Source: Paracoccus caeni
GTDB taxonomy: Bacteria; Pseudomonadota; Alphaproteobacteria; Rhodobacterales; Rhodobacteraceae
NCBI RefSeq assembly: GCF_016629665.1
Contig: NZ_JAEPRQ010000002.1
Span: 124,001-188,000 of the forward strand
Direction of reading: 5' to 3'
DNA length: 64,000 nucleotides
Part shown: positions 37,570 to 49,037 of the stretch, piece after piece
Layout of the letters: each line of letters begins with the position of its first letter
Position numbering within the stretch: position 1 is the first letter of the stretch
Notes under the pieces: generated by a model
The model's input: the letters and a program-made list of their open reading frames with translations, nothing else
Database searches by the model: none
Told to the model about the DNA's origin: nothing
Position numbers and translations under genes: made by a program

Positions 37570-37617
37570 CCCGATCTACGTGCTAGCCTTACCTTAGGTA
37601 AACAGTCGTAGATCGGG
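37570..37617. promoter_or_regulatory. Nested dyad upstream of the TetR gene
   Basis: An 11-bp perfect inverted repeat (CCCGATCTACG at 37570-37580, CGTAGATCGGG at 37607-37617) surrounds an inner palindrome TTACCT-T-AGGTAA (37589-37601). It lies between typA and the TetR gene. The inner palindrome suits a TetR-family operator; the outer stem could alternatively help end the typA transcript, though it has no U-run. Confidence 0.55.
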
Positions 37618-37835
37618 CCTTCATATGGCTTGCGTGTTTCTGGCAATGATCGGAACTGAAAACGGGCGATTCAATGCGCCTGCAATCAGCGGCTTTTCAC
37701 ACAGCAAGACTTTGGTAAGCTTCAAGAGTCGTCCCGGCTCTTGTGGCAATGGCAACTGCCCTGAAATGCGCCGGACGATTGTATCATTGCTATCGTTTTG
37801 CCATGGATCGGGTGGTGGGATTGGACAGGCATGAA
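37618..37835 (+). other. Leader of the TetR gene
   Basis: No gene is supported in these ~218 bases. The reading frame of the regulator is open through part of it, with an alternative ATG at 37803 that has no ribosome site. A short GC-poor stretch near 37785 (TTGTATCATTG) could be part of a promoter. Confidence 0.35.
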
Positions 37836-38471
37836 ATGAGCAGACACGACCGGATCATGGAAGGCATGGGCCTGCACGGTCGGGCTATCGTCACAGCGCT
37901 TGATGTAATGGCCGAAACGCGCAGCGCGCGTCCCAGTATGGACGAAATCTGCGAGCGTATGGGCGTCGGCGCCGAGGATTTGCGGGGAATCTTCGCTGAT
38001 GAGCATTCCCTGCTAGTCGCGGTGGCGGAACAGGCGCTGGTCAGGCTGATCGACGCGACGACGCGGGCGATCGTGAAAGTCGAACAGGACGACCCTATCG
38101 GTCAGTTTCTGGCGCTTGGCGATGTCTATATGGAATGGGCGGCGCAATATCCGACCCAGTTCCGGCTGGTGACGGATAACAGTCTGGTGGACGGCTATGA
38201 GGTTCCCGAACTGCGGCGTTACATCGATTCGCTGTCCGAGCTGATGATCCGTACCCTGTCGCGTGCGCAGGACCGTGGCGATCTGCCCGCGACCGCGGAT
38301 ATTCCAAAGCTGGTTCTGACCACGCGGATCTTTTGCCACGGGCTGGCGCGGATGTTGATCGATGGGCGGCTTCATGCCATGCAGCCGGACGCTTCGGCGC
38401 TGCAACTCGCCAAGTCGATCATGCGCGACACCGTGCGTCATTTTACCCTTCCGGCGGGGCGGGCAGCCTGA
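37836..38471 (+). CDS. TetR/AcrR family transcriptional regulator
   Basis: About 211 residues: an N-terminal helix-turn-helix domain ('SMDEICERMGVGAEDLRGIFADEHSLLVAV', ~33-62 with this start) and a helical ligand domain of the WHG type ('YMEWAAQYPTQFRLV'). The HTH is slightly atypical ('ADEH' where 'xxKE' is common). The ATG at 37836 has GGACAGG upstream; 37803 is the alternative. The dyad at 37570-37617 is a candidate autoregulatory operator. The target may be itself or the typA or ahcY flanks. Confidence 0.8.
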   Translation: MSRHDRIMEGMGLHGRAIVTALDVMAETRSARPSMDEICERMGVGAEDLRGIFADEHSLLVAVAEQALVRLIDATTRAIVKVEQDDPIGQFLALGDVYMEWAAQYPTQFRLVTDNSLVDGYEVPELRRYIDSLSELMIRTLSRAQDRGDLPATADIPKLVLTTRIFCHGLARMLIDGRLHAMQPDASALQLAKSIMRDTVRHFTLPAGRAA

Positions 38472-38536
38472 TATTCGGCATCACGCCAGATGCGGGGCGG
38501 CCTTATGCCGCCGCCCCCGTTCAAGCATGACGTGCA

Positions 38537-38587
38537 AACCGAAATCCGCATTTTCACTTTCGGTTGCTAGGGGATTGAGATATCCCC
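38537..38587 (+). other. Structured leader of ahcY-metK
   Basis: Two hairpins lie just before ahcY: AACCGAAA / TTTCGGTT (38537-38565, 13-base loop) and GGGGAT / ATCCCC (38570-38587), 34 bases before the GTG start. Because SAM- or SAH-sensing riboswitches often precede ahcY or metK, I compared the visible landmarks but could not match SAH, SAM-II or SAM/SAH consensus. It may be a terminator-like attenuator or an unrecognised sensor. Confidence 0.4.
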
Positions 38588-38621
38588 GGCACGACTGCGG
38601 ATGAACGAAAGACGGGACAAC

Positions 38622-40013
38622 GTGACCGATTACATCATCAAAGATATTGCGCTTGCCGACTTCGGTCGCAAAGAGCTGGACATTGCCGAAACCGAAATGC
38701 CGGGCCTGATGGCGCTGCGCGAAGAATACGGCACCTCGAAGCCGCTGGCTGGCGCGCGCATCGCAGGCAGTCTGCACATGACCATCCAGACCGCCGTGCT
38801 GATCGAGACGCTGACCGCGCTTGGCGCCGATGTCCGCTGGGCGTCCTGCAACATCTATTCGACCCAGGACCACGCCGCCGCCGCCATCGCCAAGGCAGGC
38901 GTGCCGGTCTTTGCCATCAAGGGCGAGACGCTGGCCGAATACTGGTCCTATACCGACCAGATTTTCCGCTTCCCCGATGGCACCGCCAATTTGATTCTGG
39001 ACGATGGCGGCGATGCAACGCTCTATATCCTGCTGGGCGCGCGGGTCGAAGCGGGCGAGACTGACCTGATCGCCACGCCCACCAGCGAAGAGGAAGAGGC
39101 GCTGTTTGCGCAAATCAAGCAGCGTCTGGCCGAAAGCCCCGGCTGGTTCACCGAACAGCGTGACGCCATTCAGGGCGTGTCCGAGGAAACCACGACAGGC
39201 GTTCACCGTCTTTACGATCTGCACAAGAACGGCCTGCTGCCCTTCCCCGCGATCAACGTGAACGACAGCGTCACCAAGTCGAAATTCGACAACAAATACG
39301 GCTGCAAGGAATCGCTGGTCGATGGCATCCGCCGTGCAACCGACGTGATGATGGCCGGCAAGGTCGCCGTCGTCTGCGGCTATGGCGATGTGGGCAAGGG
39401 CTCTGCCGCCTCGCTTCGCGGCGCAGGCGCGCGGGTGAAGGTGACCGAGGTCGATCCGATCTGCGCGCTGCAAGCGGCGATGGACGGCTATGAGGTGGTC
39501 GTGCTGGAGGATGTGGTGGATAGCGCCGATATCTTCATCACCACCACCGGCAACAAGGACGTGATCCGGCTGGACCACATGCGGGCGATGAAGGACATGG
39601 CCATCGTCGGCAATATCGGCCATTTCGACAACGAAATTCAGGTCGCCCAGCTGAAGAACCACAAATGGACCAACATCAAGGATCAGGTGGATATGATCGA
39701 GATGCCCTCGGGCAATCGGATCATCCTGCTGTCGCAGGGCCGTCTGCTGAACCTTGGTAACGCGACCGGCCATCCGTCCTTCGTGATGTCGGCCAGCTTC
39801 ACCAATCAGGTGTTGGCGCAGATCGAGCTGTGGACCAAGGGCGACGAATACCAGCCCGGCGTTTACATCCTGCCCAAGGCGCTGGACGAAAAGGTCGCGC
39901 GTCTGCATCTGGACAAGATCGGCGTGAAGCTGACCCAATTGTCGTCCGAGCAAGCCGCCTATATCGGCGTCACGCCAGAAGGTCCGTTCAAATCTGACCA
40001 TTACCGGTATTGA
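38622..40013 (+). CDS. ahcY: S-adenosylhomocysteine hydrolase
   Basis: A 463-residue NAD-dependent enzyme that splits SAH into adenosine and homocysteine, closing the methylation cycle. The NAD motif '[21 protein letters not shown]' (about residues 246-266, first 20 typical), '[13 protein letters not shown]', and the C-terminal 'SDHYRY' are diagnostic. The GTG at 38622 gives the normal N-terminus '[20 protein letters not shown]'; an ATG seven codons earlier has no family support. metK follows after four bases, so the two SAM-cycle genes form one operon. Confidence 0.96.
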   Translation: MTDYIIKDIALADFGRKELDIAETEMPGLMALREEYGTSKPLAGARIAGSLHMTIQTAVLIETLTALGADVRWASCNIYSTQDHAAAAIAKAGVPVFAIKGETLAEYWSYTDQIFRFPDGTANLILDDGGDATLYILLGARVEAGETDLIATPTSEEEEALFAQIKQRLAESPGWFTEQRDAIQGVSEETTTGVHRLYDLHKNGLLPFPAINVNDSVTKSKFDNKYGCKESLVDGIRRATDVMMAGKVAVVCGYGDVGKGSAASLRGAGARVKVTEVDPICALQAAMDGYEVVVLEDVVDSADIFITTTGNKDVIRLDHMRAMKDMAIVGNIGHFDNEIQVAQLKNHKWTNIKDQVDMIEMPSGNRIILLSQGRLLNLGNATGHPSFVMSASFTNQVLAQIELWTKGDEYQPGVYILPKALDEKVARLHLDKIGVKLTQLSSEQAAYIGVTPEGPFKSDHYRY

Positions 40014-40017
40014 TCCC

Positions 40018-41196
40018 ATGACCGAATATGCATTGTTCACCTCGGAATCCGTGTCCGAGGGCCATCCCGACAAGATCGCCGACCAGATCAGCGATGCCAT
40101 CCTTGACGCCATTCTGGCCGAGGACGCCCGCGCCCGCGTCGCCTGTGAAACCATGGTCAAGACCGGGGTGGCGATCATCTCGGGCGAGATCACCACATCG
40201 GCCTGGGTCGATCTGGAATCCATCGTCCGCAACGTGATCAACGATATCGGCTATACCTCGTCCGATGTCGGCTTCGACGGCTCGACCTGCTCGGTCATCA
40301 ATATCATCGGCAAGCAATCCCCCGAGATCAATCAAGGTGTTGACCGCGAAACTCTCGAAGAACAGGGCGCTGGCGATCAGGGTCTGATGTTCGGCTATGC
40401 CTCGGATGAAACCGATGTGCTGATGCCCGCACCGATCACCTATGCGCATCGTCTGGTCGAACGTCAGTCGAAGGTCCGCCGTGACGGCACGCTGGACTGG
40501 CTGCGCCCCGACGCGAAATCGCAGGTCACCTTGCGCTATGACGCGAATGGCCGCCCCGAGGCGATCGACGCGGTGGTTCTGTCCACGCAGCACAACCCCG
40601 AAATATCGCTGACCGATCTGCGCGAAGCGGTGATCGAAGAGATCATCAAGCCGGTCCTGCCCGCCGAATGGCTGTCGGCAGAGACGAAATATTTCATCAA
40701 CCCGACCGGCAAATTCGTCATCGGCGGTCCGGTCGGCGATTGCGGCCTGACCGGGCGCAAGATCATCGTCGACAGCTATGGCGGCATGGCCCGTCACGGC
40801 GGCGGTGCGTTTTCGGGCAAGGATCCGTCGAAGGTGGACCGCTCGGCAGCCTATGCGGGCCGTTGGGTCGCAAAGAATATCGTGGCCGCGGGTCTTGCCA
40901 GCCGCTGCGAAATTCAGGTGAGCTATGCCATCGGCGAGGCGCAACCGACCTCGATCTCGCTCAACACCTTCGGGACCGAGACCGTGCCGCATGAAAAGAT
41001 CGTCGCGGCTGTGCGCGAGGTGTTCGATCTGCGCCCCTTCGCCATCATCCGCGATCTGGACCTGCTGCACCCGATCTATCGCCCGACGGCCAGCTACGGC
41101 CATTTCGGTCGCGATCCCTATGCGCTGGCAGGCGGCACCGCCTTCAGTTGGGAAAGCACCGACCGGGCCGAAGCGCTGAAAGCCGCGCTGAGCTAA
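40018..41196 (+). CDS. metK: S-adenosylmethionine synthetase
   Basis: A 392-residue enzyme making SAM from methionine and ATP. Signatures '[20 protein letters not shown]' at the N-terminus, the '[12 protein letters not shown]' loop, and '[19 protein letters not shown]' with the phosphate-binding P-loop are intact. It lies four bases after ahcY; the pair is followed by a strong terminator. No SAM/SAH riboswitch can fit before metK itself. Confidence 0.98.
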   Translation: MTEYALFTSESVSEGHPDKIADQISDAILDAILAEDARARVACETMVKTGVAIISGEITTSAWVDLESIVRNVINDIGYTSSDVGFDGSTCSVINIIGKQSPEINQGVDRETLEEQGAGDQGLMFGYASDETDVLMPAPITYAHRLVERQSKVRRDGTLDWLRPDAKSQVTLRYDANGRPEAIDAVVLSTQHNPEISLTDLREAVIEEIIKPVLPAEWLSAETKYFINPTGKFVIGGPVGDCGLTGRKIIVDSYGGMARHGGGAFSGKDPSKVDRSAAYAGRWVAKNIVAAGLASRCEIQVSYAIGEAQPTSISLNTFGTETVPHEKIVAAVREVFDLRPFAIIRDLDLLHPIYRPTASYGHFGRDPYALAGGTAFSWESTDRAEALKAALS

Positions 41197-41200
41197 GATC

Positions 41201-41226
41201 AGGGCCGCCAGAGAGCGGCCCTTTTT
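41201..41226 (+). terminator. Intrinsic terminator of ahcY-metK
   Basis: Perfect 8-bp stem AGGGCCGC / GCGGCCCT, 6-base loop, followed by TTTT, four bases after the metK stop. Confidence 0.93.
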
Positions 41227-41236
41227 CGTAGCCGGG

Positions 41237-41899
41237 TCAGGCGGCCTTGCGCCGCTGCAACTTCAGCCCGGCCAGCGCACTGATCGCCCCGATCAGCACG
41301 ACGCCACTGGCAGGAAGCGGGATCGGGGCGGGCTGGATCTGCTCGAACCCGAAGGACACGAACTGCCCATGCAACGTGCCGTTATAGCTGAGCTGAGCGG
41401 TCGCCAGACCGTCATCGATGGCAAGGAAGAGATCGCTCCACGTCGCGGGCGCGACTATCAGCTCGGGCGAGAAGGACAGTCGCAGATTGCCCGCAAAGGT
41501 CTCGCCCAAGATGCCCTGCCCGACCTCGCGGCTGGAGAAGCGCACCTGATCGGTGCTGACGAACTGCGACTCGATAGTCAGTTCATCATTCGGGCCTTTG
41601 CCGCGAAAGCCGGTGCTGAAGCCTCCGACCTCGACCGTGGCAAAGATCGGCAGCGTCTGCCACTCTTCGGTGATGACGAAGCTCTGATCCGGGTCGACCG
41701 GGCCAAGCGCATTCTCACCAAGCGAAAAGCTGAGCGTCCCGAGGCTGCCGACCGCCGGATAATCAACCAGTACCGAACCGTCGGGATTGGTCAGAAGGCC
41801 GGTCGAATTCGTCACCTTGCCGTCAACGGTGAAGGTGCGTGCCTCGGTCATGATCGGGGTGGTGCCGATCAAGGCGAATAACATCAGAAATCTTAACAT
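41237..41899 (-). CDS. VPLPA-CTERM-type exported protein
   Basis: A 220-residue exported protein with a signal peptide ('MLRFLMLFALIGTTPIMTEA') and a C-terminal sorting tail: 'PIPLPASGVVLIGAISALAG' followed by a basic end ('KLQRRKAA'). This matches the VPLPA-CTERM pattern of Rhodobacterales, processed by an exosortase-like enzyme. The mature domain is beta-rich and unassigned. The ATG at 41899 follows AGGAG at a rather long 11 bases. No exosortase gene is nearby. Possible role in surface or extracellular polysaccharide contexts. Confidence 0.8.
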   Translation of the reverse strand: MLRFLMLFALIGTTPIMTEARTFTVDGKVTNSTGLLTNPDGSVLVDYPAVGSLGTLSFSLGENALGPVDPDQSFVITEEWQTLPIFATVEVGGFSTGFRGKGPNDELTIESQFVSTDQVRFSSREVGQGILGETFAGNLRLSFSPELIVAPATWSDLFLAIDDGLATAQLSYNGTLHGQFVSFGFEQIQPAPIPLPASGVVLIGAISALAGLKLQRRKAA

Positions 41900-42126
41900 G
41901 ACCTGAAAAACTCCTGCACATAAAGCGACCACCCGGACTGGGCGTCTCTTGCAGATATTACACCAGTAGAGCAATTTTTGAAATAATCTTGCAAAAGTCG
42001 TAATCCAGCACGCCCTTTCCGGCTGGAACGGCAGACAATCCTCCAACGCGATCCTGTCCTTTGCGGGCGTGGACTGGACGCCCGCGCCCGCATCGGCTTC
42101 TGTGAGGGAAAGCGAAGGGGAACGAC

Positions 42127-42461
42127 ATGACCGAACTGAAACAGTGGATTGCACAGGCGAAGGGCGATGAGCCCGCCGATCTGGTCCTGCCTCGACCACT
42201 ACGGACCGCCTGATGAGATCGCCCGGCGTCTGGCCGAACTGCCCGATCCCTATGACCGGATCATCGCAAACCGTCCGCAAAGGCATGGCGCTGTTCCCCG
42301 ATCCCTATCCCCGCGACAGACAGATCCGGTTGGACTTCATGGCGGGTCAGGATGAGGATTTTGACAACAGTCTCCACGATCTGACCTATGAGGTGGACGA
42401 CGGCGAAATGAGCCGCGCCATGATCCGCATCGCCCGCGAGGCCGATGTCCTACCCCGCTGA
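42127..42461 (+). pseudogene. Small soluble protein gene broken by two frameshifts
   Basis: A good ribosome site (AAGGGGAA) and ATG at 42127 start 'MTELKQWIAQAKGDEPADLV', which stops after 28 codons. Coding-like sequence continues in a second frame ('DHYGPPDEIARRLAELPDPY', ~42190-42290) and then a third ('FPDPYPRDRQIRLDFMAGQD' to 'READVLPR', stop 42461). Joined, these give a plausible ~110-residue acidic protein, so the gene appears to have suffered two indels, or the sequence has errors. Family not recognised. Confidence 0.5.
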
Positions 42462-42474
42462 TTGAAAGCATACT

Positions 42475-43290
42475 ATGCCCCGCCTTCTGACCGCCGCCGT
42501 GCTGACCCTTGCCGCGCTGCTGCCTCTGCCGCTTGCGGCGGATCAGACCGCCTGCCCCGAGGATTTCGCCCGGCTGGTCACCACCGCCTTCCCCGAAGCG
42601 ATCCAAATCGAAGATGGCTTTCGCGTCGGCGCACGCACGGTCAGGACACCCCGCGGTCATTTTCAGGAACCGACCGCACCAATCTGCCGCCGCTGGCCTG
42701 CCCAGCCGCAGATCCTGCTGGTGGCGATGCCGCTGATCCATGATGGCCCCGACCCTCAGGGCTATGACCATGCCGGCGATCTGGAACTGCTACTTTTCGA
42801 CCATGACACGCTGGCGCTGCAATCCCGCCTGACCTTGCCCCGCTTCATCCTCGACGACGCCATCTCGCTGCGCGATCTGCGCTTCGATACCGCGCCCTAC
42901 CGGCTGGTGGATCAACGCCTGTCCTTCGGCATCCGCGCGGCCTATGCCAACATGTCGCAACCGAACCCCTTCTCCGAGGAAGTTCTCTGGCTGTTTGATC
43001 CACGAGGCGAAACGCTGGTCCCGGTGCTTGAGAAACTGGTGGTCGAAAGCCATGGCGGCGAATGGGACACCCGATGCGCGGGCGAGTTTCACGACCTGTC
43101 CCGTATCCTCGATCTTGCGCCAAATGGCACGAACGGTGCCGCCGATATCCGCCTGATCACCACCCGCTCAAAAGTGCTGGCCTTCGAGAAGAACGGCGAC
43201 TGCGAAGATATCACCGAAACCAGCACCGAGACGCAGATCATCCGCTACGATGGAACCCGTTATCCGGTGGATCCGGATACTTACGACTAG
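42475..43290 (+). CDS. Exported hypothetical protein
   Basis: A 271-residue protein with a clear signal peptide ('MPRLLTAAVLTLAALLPLPLAA', cleavage near residue 22). The mature part contains Cys residues (27, ~70, ~202, ~242) that may form disulfides, is rich in acidic residues, and looks beta-stranded. I do not recognise a family. It starts 13 bases after the frameshifted small gene. Periplasmic location is inferred from the signal peptide. Confidence 0.75.
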   Translation: MPRLLTAAVLTLAALLPLPLAADQTACPEDFARLVTTAFPEAIQIEDGFRVGARTVRTPRGHFQEPTAPICRRWPAQPQILLVAMPLIHDGPDPQGYDHAGDLELLLFDHDTLALQSRLTLPRFILDDAISLRDLRFDTAPYRLVDQRLSFGIRAAYANMSQPNPFSEEVLWLFDPRGETLVPVLEKLVVESHGGEWDTRCAGEFHDLSRILDLAPNGTNGAADIRLITTRSKVLAFEKNGDCEDITETSTETQIIRYDGTRYPVDPDTYD

Positions 43291-43296
43291 CGCAGT

Positions 43297-43373
43297 GCAG
43301 CCAAATCTCCAGCATGTGCTGCCTGCAGGCGAACGCAGCTTCTTCGTTGTTCAAATACCGATGACAACGCCCG
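43297..43373 (+). repeat. Dispersed intergenic repeat R2, copy B
   Basis: 77 bp matching the minus strand of 24867-24944, with shared blocks GCAGCC-A-ATC-CCAGCAT, TTCTTCGTTG, AAATACCGAT and CAACGCCCG and a diverged middle. It fills most of the gap between convergent genes 42475-43290 and 43393-43863. Confidence 0.6.
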
Positions 43374-43392
43374 CAACCCGTTGCAAGGCCCG

Positions 43393-43863
43393 TTACGAAG
43401 CGCCGTATAGCGCCTTGGCCCGGTCCTCGAACGCCCGCACGATCCGTGACATCGCCTCGTGAAAGACCACGCCGATCAGCTTTTGCAGGATCATGTTCTT
43501 GAACTCGAAATCGACGAAGAACTCGACATGGCTGCCGCCTTCGGGACGGTCCACGAAGGTCCAGCCGCTGCGCATGTATTTGAACGGCCCGTCCAGATAT
43601 TCCGTATCGATCCGCAGCGCACCAGTCGCAGGATCGGCGGGCCACAGCACCACGCGGCTGCCGAAACGCTCGCGGAAGACCTTGAAACTGATCACCAGAT
43701 CGGCGGCGATTTCTTCTGCACCATCGGCACGGGTCTCACGCGAACGTATCCGCGCCGCGCTGTTCCATGGCAGGAATTTCGGGTAACTTTCGATATCGGC
43801 CACCAGATCGTACATCTGGCGGGCGGTATAGGGTAATTCGCGGGTATCCTGATGATGCGGCAA
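43393..43863 (-). CDS. SRPBCC / COQ10-type (RatA family) protein
   Basis: A 156-residue START-like protein of the COQ10/RatA family. The segment 'QMYDLVADIESYPKFLPW' near the N-terminus and 'HVEFFVDFEFKNMILQKLIG' toward the C-terminus are characteristic. Eukaryotic and some bacterial members bind ubiquinone and assist respiration; E. coli RatA was described as a ribosome-association inhibitor. Start is a TTG (43863) with an AGAGAAG ribosome site; no ATG or GTG fits the family N-terminus. Confidence 0.85.
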   Translation of the reverse strand: MPHHQDTRELPYTARQMYDLVADIESYPKFLPWNSAARIRSRETRADGAEEIAADLVISFKVFRERFGSRVVLWPADPATGALRIDTEYLDGPFKYMRSGWTFVDRPEGGSHVEFFVDFEFKNMILQKLIGVVFHEAMSRIVRAFEDRAKALYGAS

Positions 43864-43943
43864 TGTCTTCTCTTGCGTTTCGGCCTTGCGATTCCCGGCG
43901 GGAGGGGGTCGTCCGAGGGTCGATCTAGCAGGCGGGGCGAGCA

Positions 43944-44129
43944 ATGAACAACCTGATCTGGCTTCTCCGGGCATCCAAATGGGCGCGCAACCCGCCAAGC
44001 GCAAGGACGGTCAAGCTGGTGCTGCTGGTCATCGCCGTGGGTCTTGGGATCGTGCTTCTGGAATGGCTGGGTCTCTGGCCCGACTGGGCCCGAATGGAGC
44101 ATGGCAGGATGCCGCGCATCCCCCACTGA
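43944..44129 (+). CDS. Small single-pass membrane protein
   Basis: A 61-residue protein: basic N-terminal stretch ('LLRASKWARNPPSARTVKL'), one hydrophobic helix (~24-40, 'LLVIAVGLGIVLLEW'), and a short Trp-rich tail. The 'AKxWARNPPS' pattern is something I recall from small conserved Rhodobacteraceae proteins. It sits between two convergent and divergent genes and is probably monocistronic. Function unknown. Confidence 0.65.
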   Translation: MNNLIWLLRASKWARNPPSARTVKLVLLVIAVGLGIVLLEWLGLWPDWARMEHGRMPRIPH

Positions 44130-44157
44130 CCACCACCGGGCACAGCGGCCGGACCGA

Positions 44158-45009
44158 TCAGAGCCCGGCCTCGGCGAAGGTATCGCATTGCCCCATATCG
44201 CCCGAATTGAAGCCGCGCATCAGCCATTCCTGCCGCTCTGCGGCAGAGCCATGGGTGAAGCTGTCCGGAACCGGCGTCCGCCCGGCGCTGGACTGGATCA
44301 CGTCGTCGCCCACCGCCTCTGCCGCGCCCATTGCCTCGGCCAGATCGCCCTCTTCCAGCGTGCCGAAGCGGTCCTGCGCATGACGCGCCCAGATGCCGGC
44401 GTAGCAGTCGGCCTGCAACTCGGTGAGGACCGAGATCTGATTCGCCTCACGCTCGCCCGCATTCATCCGCGCCTGCATGCTTTGTTCCAGCACGCCGGTC
44501 AGGTTCTGGATATGATGGCCCACTTCGTGTGCGATCACATAGGCATAGGCGAAATCGCCGCCCGCGCCCATCCGGCGCTCCATCATGTCGAAGAAATCGG
44601 TGTCCAGATAGACCCGCTGATCGCCCGGGCAATAGAACGGCCCCATGGCCGACGATGCGCCGCCACAGGCCGATTGCACCGCGCCCCGGAACAGAACCAG
44701 CGTCGGATCGCGGTATTCCACCCCGGCCTGATCGGCCAGAACCGGACGCCAGACCTCTTCCGTATCGGCCAGCACGACCGAGACGAACTCGCCCCATTGC
44801 TGATCCTCTTCCGAAAGCGGAGCGTTCTGCTGCGGCTGGCTTTGCCCCTGATCCATCTCGCGCACGATGGGAGAGATGTCGATGCCGAAGAAATAGCCGA
44901 CCGCAAGCACCACGATCATGCCGGTAATGCCAAGGCCCCCGGCCCCGGCGGCACCCATGCCGCGCCTGTCCTCGACATTCCGGCTGCCCCTACGTCCACG
45001 CCATTGCAT
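44158..45009 (-). CDS. Neutral zinc metallopeptidase (YpfJ family)
   Basis: A 283-residue zincin with the active-site motif His161-Glu162-x2-His165 ('IAHEVGHHIQN'), a basic N-terminus and one membrane anchor (~24-42), and the family tail 'AERQEWLMRGFNSGDMGQCDTF'. YpfJ-type proteins are predicted membrane-anchored metalloproteases facing the periplasm; substrate unknown. The third zinc ligand is probably the Glu in 'LQADCYAGIWA'. Divergent from dsbB across a 223-base spacer. Confidence 0.9.
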   Translation of the reverse strand: MQWRGRRGSRNVEDRRGMGAAGAGGLGITGMIVVLAVGYFFGIDISPIVREMDQGQSQPQQNAPLSEEDQQWGEFVSVVLADTEEVWRPVLADQAGVEYRDPTLVLFRGAVQSACGGASSAMGPFYCPGDQRVYLDTDFFDMMERRMGAGGDFAYAYVIAHEVGHHIQNLTGVLEQSMQARMNAGEREANQISVLTELQADCYAGIWARHAQDRFGTLEEGDLAEAMGAAEAVGDDVIQSSAGRTPVPDSFTHGSAAERQEWLMRGFNSGDMGQCDTFAEAGL

Positions 45010-45232
45010 CAGATGCTTCCTTCCCCAAACCGCTGAAAACGCGCGGCCTCTTGACCCATAACCTTCGACGGCGGTGCAGGTTCCCGGATATGGGCGGCCT
45101 GCTCTGCCGGTAGCAAATGATCACAGGCGCGCGACAAATCCGCAAGATGCTTGACGACGCCCTGCGAGAAGCGGATGCAGACGGCAATCCATGAACTGCC
45201 GGGTTCGCCCGGTCCAAGACGCCGAGGAAAAG
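45010..45232. other. Divergent spacer between the metallopeptidase and dsbB
   Basis: 223 bases that should contain both promoters. On the minus strand a short open frame ends in 'ARFQRFGEGSI' with its TGA overlapping the metallopeptidase ATG, but it has no ATG, GTG or TTG start within reach and weak codon bias, so I do not call it. Confidence 0.4.
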
Positions 45233-45697
45233 ATGAACGGCAAACAGCTTTCCCTAGTTGCAGGCGCAGGTTCCCTTGCGCTGCTGATCGGGGCTTTCGG
45301 CTTTCAGGCGGCGGGCTATGCGCCCTGCGAGTTGTGCATCCTGCAGCGCTGGCCACATGCGGCCGCAATCGTCGTCGCCGGGCTGATCTTCCTGACCGGG
45401 CGCGTCAAAGGCCTGGCATGGCTGGGGGCGCTGGCTGCCGCCGTGGCCTGTGGGCTGGCGATCTATCATACCGGGGTCGAGCTGAACTGGTGGGAAGGCC
45501 CGACGCATTGCTCGGGCGGGGTTGGCGGTTTGGCCAGCATGTCCACGCAGGATCTGATGTCACAATTGCAAAGCGCGCCCGTCGTGCGCTGCGACGAGGT
45601 GGCGTGGAGCCTGTTCGGCCTGTCCATGGCAAGCTGGAACGGGATTTTCTCGGCGATGCTGACCGGGATCTGGGTCGCTGCGGCACGGCGCGGCTGA
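45233..45697 (+). CDS. dsbB: Disulfide bond formation protein B
   Basis: A 154-residue four-helix inner-membrane protein that re-oxidises DsbA and passes electrons to ubiquinone. The N-terminal redox pair is Cys32-x-x-Cys35 ('PCELCILQR') and the periplasmic-loop pair is Cys93 ('THCSGG') and Cys120 ('VVRCDE'). The ATG at 45233 has GAGGAAA upstream. No dsbA is adjacent. A copy of structured repeat R1 begins 23 bases after the stop. Confidence 0.93.
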   Translation: MNGKQLSLVAGAGSLALLIGAFGFQAAGYAPCELCILQRWPHAAAIVVAGLIFLTGRVKGLAWLGALAAAVACGLAIYHTGVELNWWEGPTHCSGGVGGLASMSTQDLMSQLQSAPVVRCDEVAWSLFGLSMASWNGIFSAMLTGIWVAAARRG

Positions 45698-45720
45698 GAC
45701 AGCCGACTTCGCAACCCAAA

Positions 45721-45896
45721 GCAGAGGGCAGTGCCCGACCGCGGGTGGGCACTGCCACAGTCGTCATGCGCGCTTTATGGTGCCTTCCCGTCGACCATAT
45801 CTGTGGCGCGCAACATCACCAAAGTGCCCGCCCGTGCGGGCGGTCGGGCACTGCCCGGCGTCGCCCAAGGGCGACTTGATTCCGGGCGCGCACCTT
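45721..45896 (+). repeat. Structured intergenic repeat R1, copy B
   Basis: A ~176-bp element collinear with 13552-13726, in the same orientation relative to its upstream gene. Hairpins: GCAGTGC/GCACTGC (45728-45755), AGTGCCCG...CGGGCACT around 45831-45860 enclosing CCCG-tg-CGGG, and GTCGCCC-aa-GGGCGAC (copy A: GGTGCC-tgtc-GGCACC). No shared open reading frame. Confidence 0.7.
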
Positions 45897-46076
45897 CCCA
45901 TCAGCGATGATCTGACGGCTCCAACCGCGCATTCTCATCCCCTCTCCGGCTTTCTCCCGGAATAACGGCAGAATCCGGCCATAAGACGCGAAAAACACCC
46001 GGAAAACCGGGGCTGCGATTGCCCCCGGAGGATGTGTTCGCTATATGATATGACAACAAGATGTTGAGGAATATCC
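45897..46076 (+). promoter_or_regulatory. Upstream region of gyrA
   Basis: About 180 bases with no gene. An AT-rich stretch (GCTATATGATATGAC, ~46038-46052) about 30 bases before the gyrA start is the likely -10 region. Nothing else recognisable. Confidence 0.4.
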
Positions 46077-48869
<2,793 letters not shown>

Positions 48870-48887
48870 TCTTTGCCAGACGTCACG

Positions 48888-48918
48888 AAAAAGGCCCGGT
48901 CTCAACCGGGCCTTTTTT
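48888..48918 (+). terminator. Intrinsic terminator of gyrA
   Basis: Perfect 9-bp stem AAGGCCCGG / CCGGGCCTT with a 6-base loop and a run of six Ts, about 20 bases after the stop. Confidence 0.95.
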
Positions 48919-48974
48919 CATGTCCGAAGGTTGCCGGGTTGGTGTCGGAAACCTTTGAGGTCAGCGCAAAAGTA

Positions 48975-49029
48975 AAGGGGGCTGGCCGAAGCCAACCCCC
49001 TTAAAAACAGATCGGTCGAAACCAATCTG
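48975..49029 (-). terminator. Twin UUCG-loop terminators after the small exported protein
   Basis: On the minus strand: CAGATTGGT-TTCG-ACCGATCTG (one mismatch) followed by TTTTT, then a second hairpin AAGGGGG...GGC-TTCG-GCC...CCCCCTT. Both have UUCG tetraloops. Two in a row after a 67-residue gene suggests a highly expressed transcript. Confidence 0.85.
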
Positions 49030-49037
49030 TCCCGTAA

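Noticed and set aside
40010..40020. SAM/SAH riboswitch in front of metK
   Set aside because: Only four bases separate ahcY and metK; no room for one.
45010..45190. Minus-strand open frame upstream of the zinc metallopeptidase, ending with a TGATG overlap
   Set aside because: No ATG, GTG or TTG start is in frame at a sensible place and codon bias is weak, although the stop-start overlap is suggestive.
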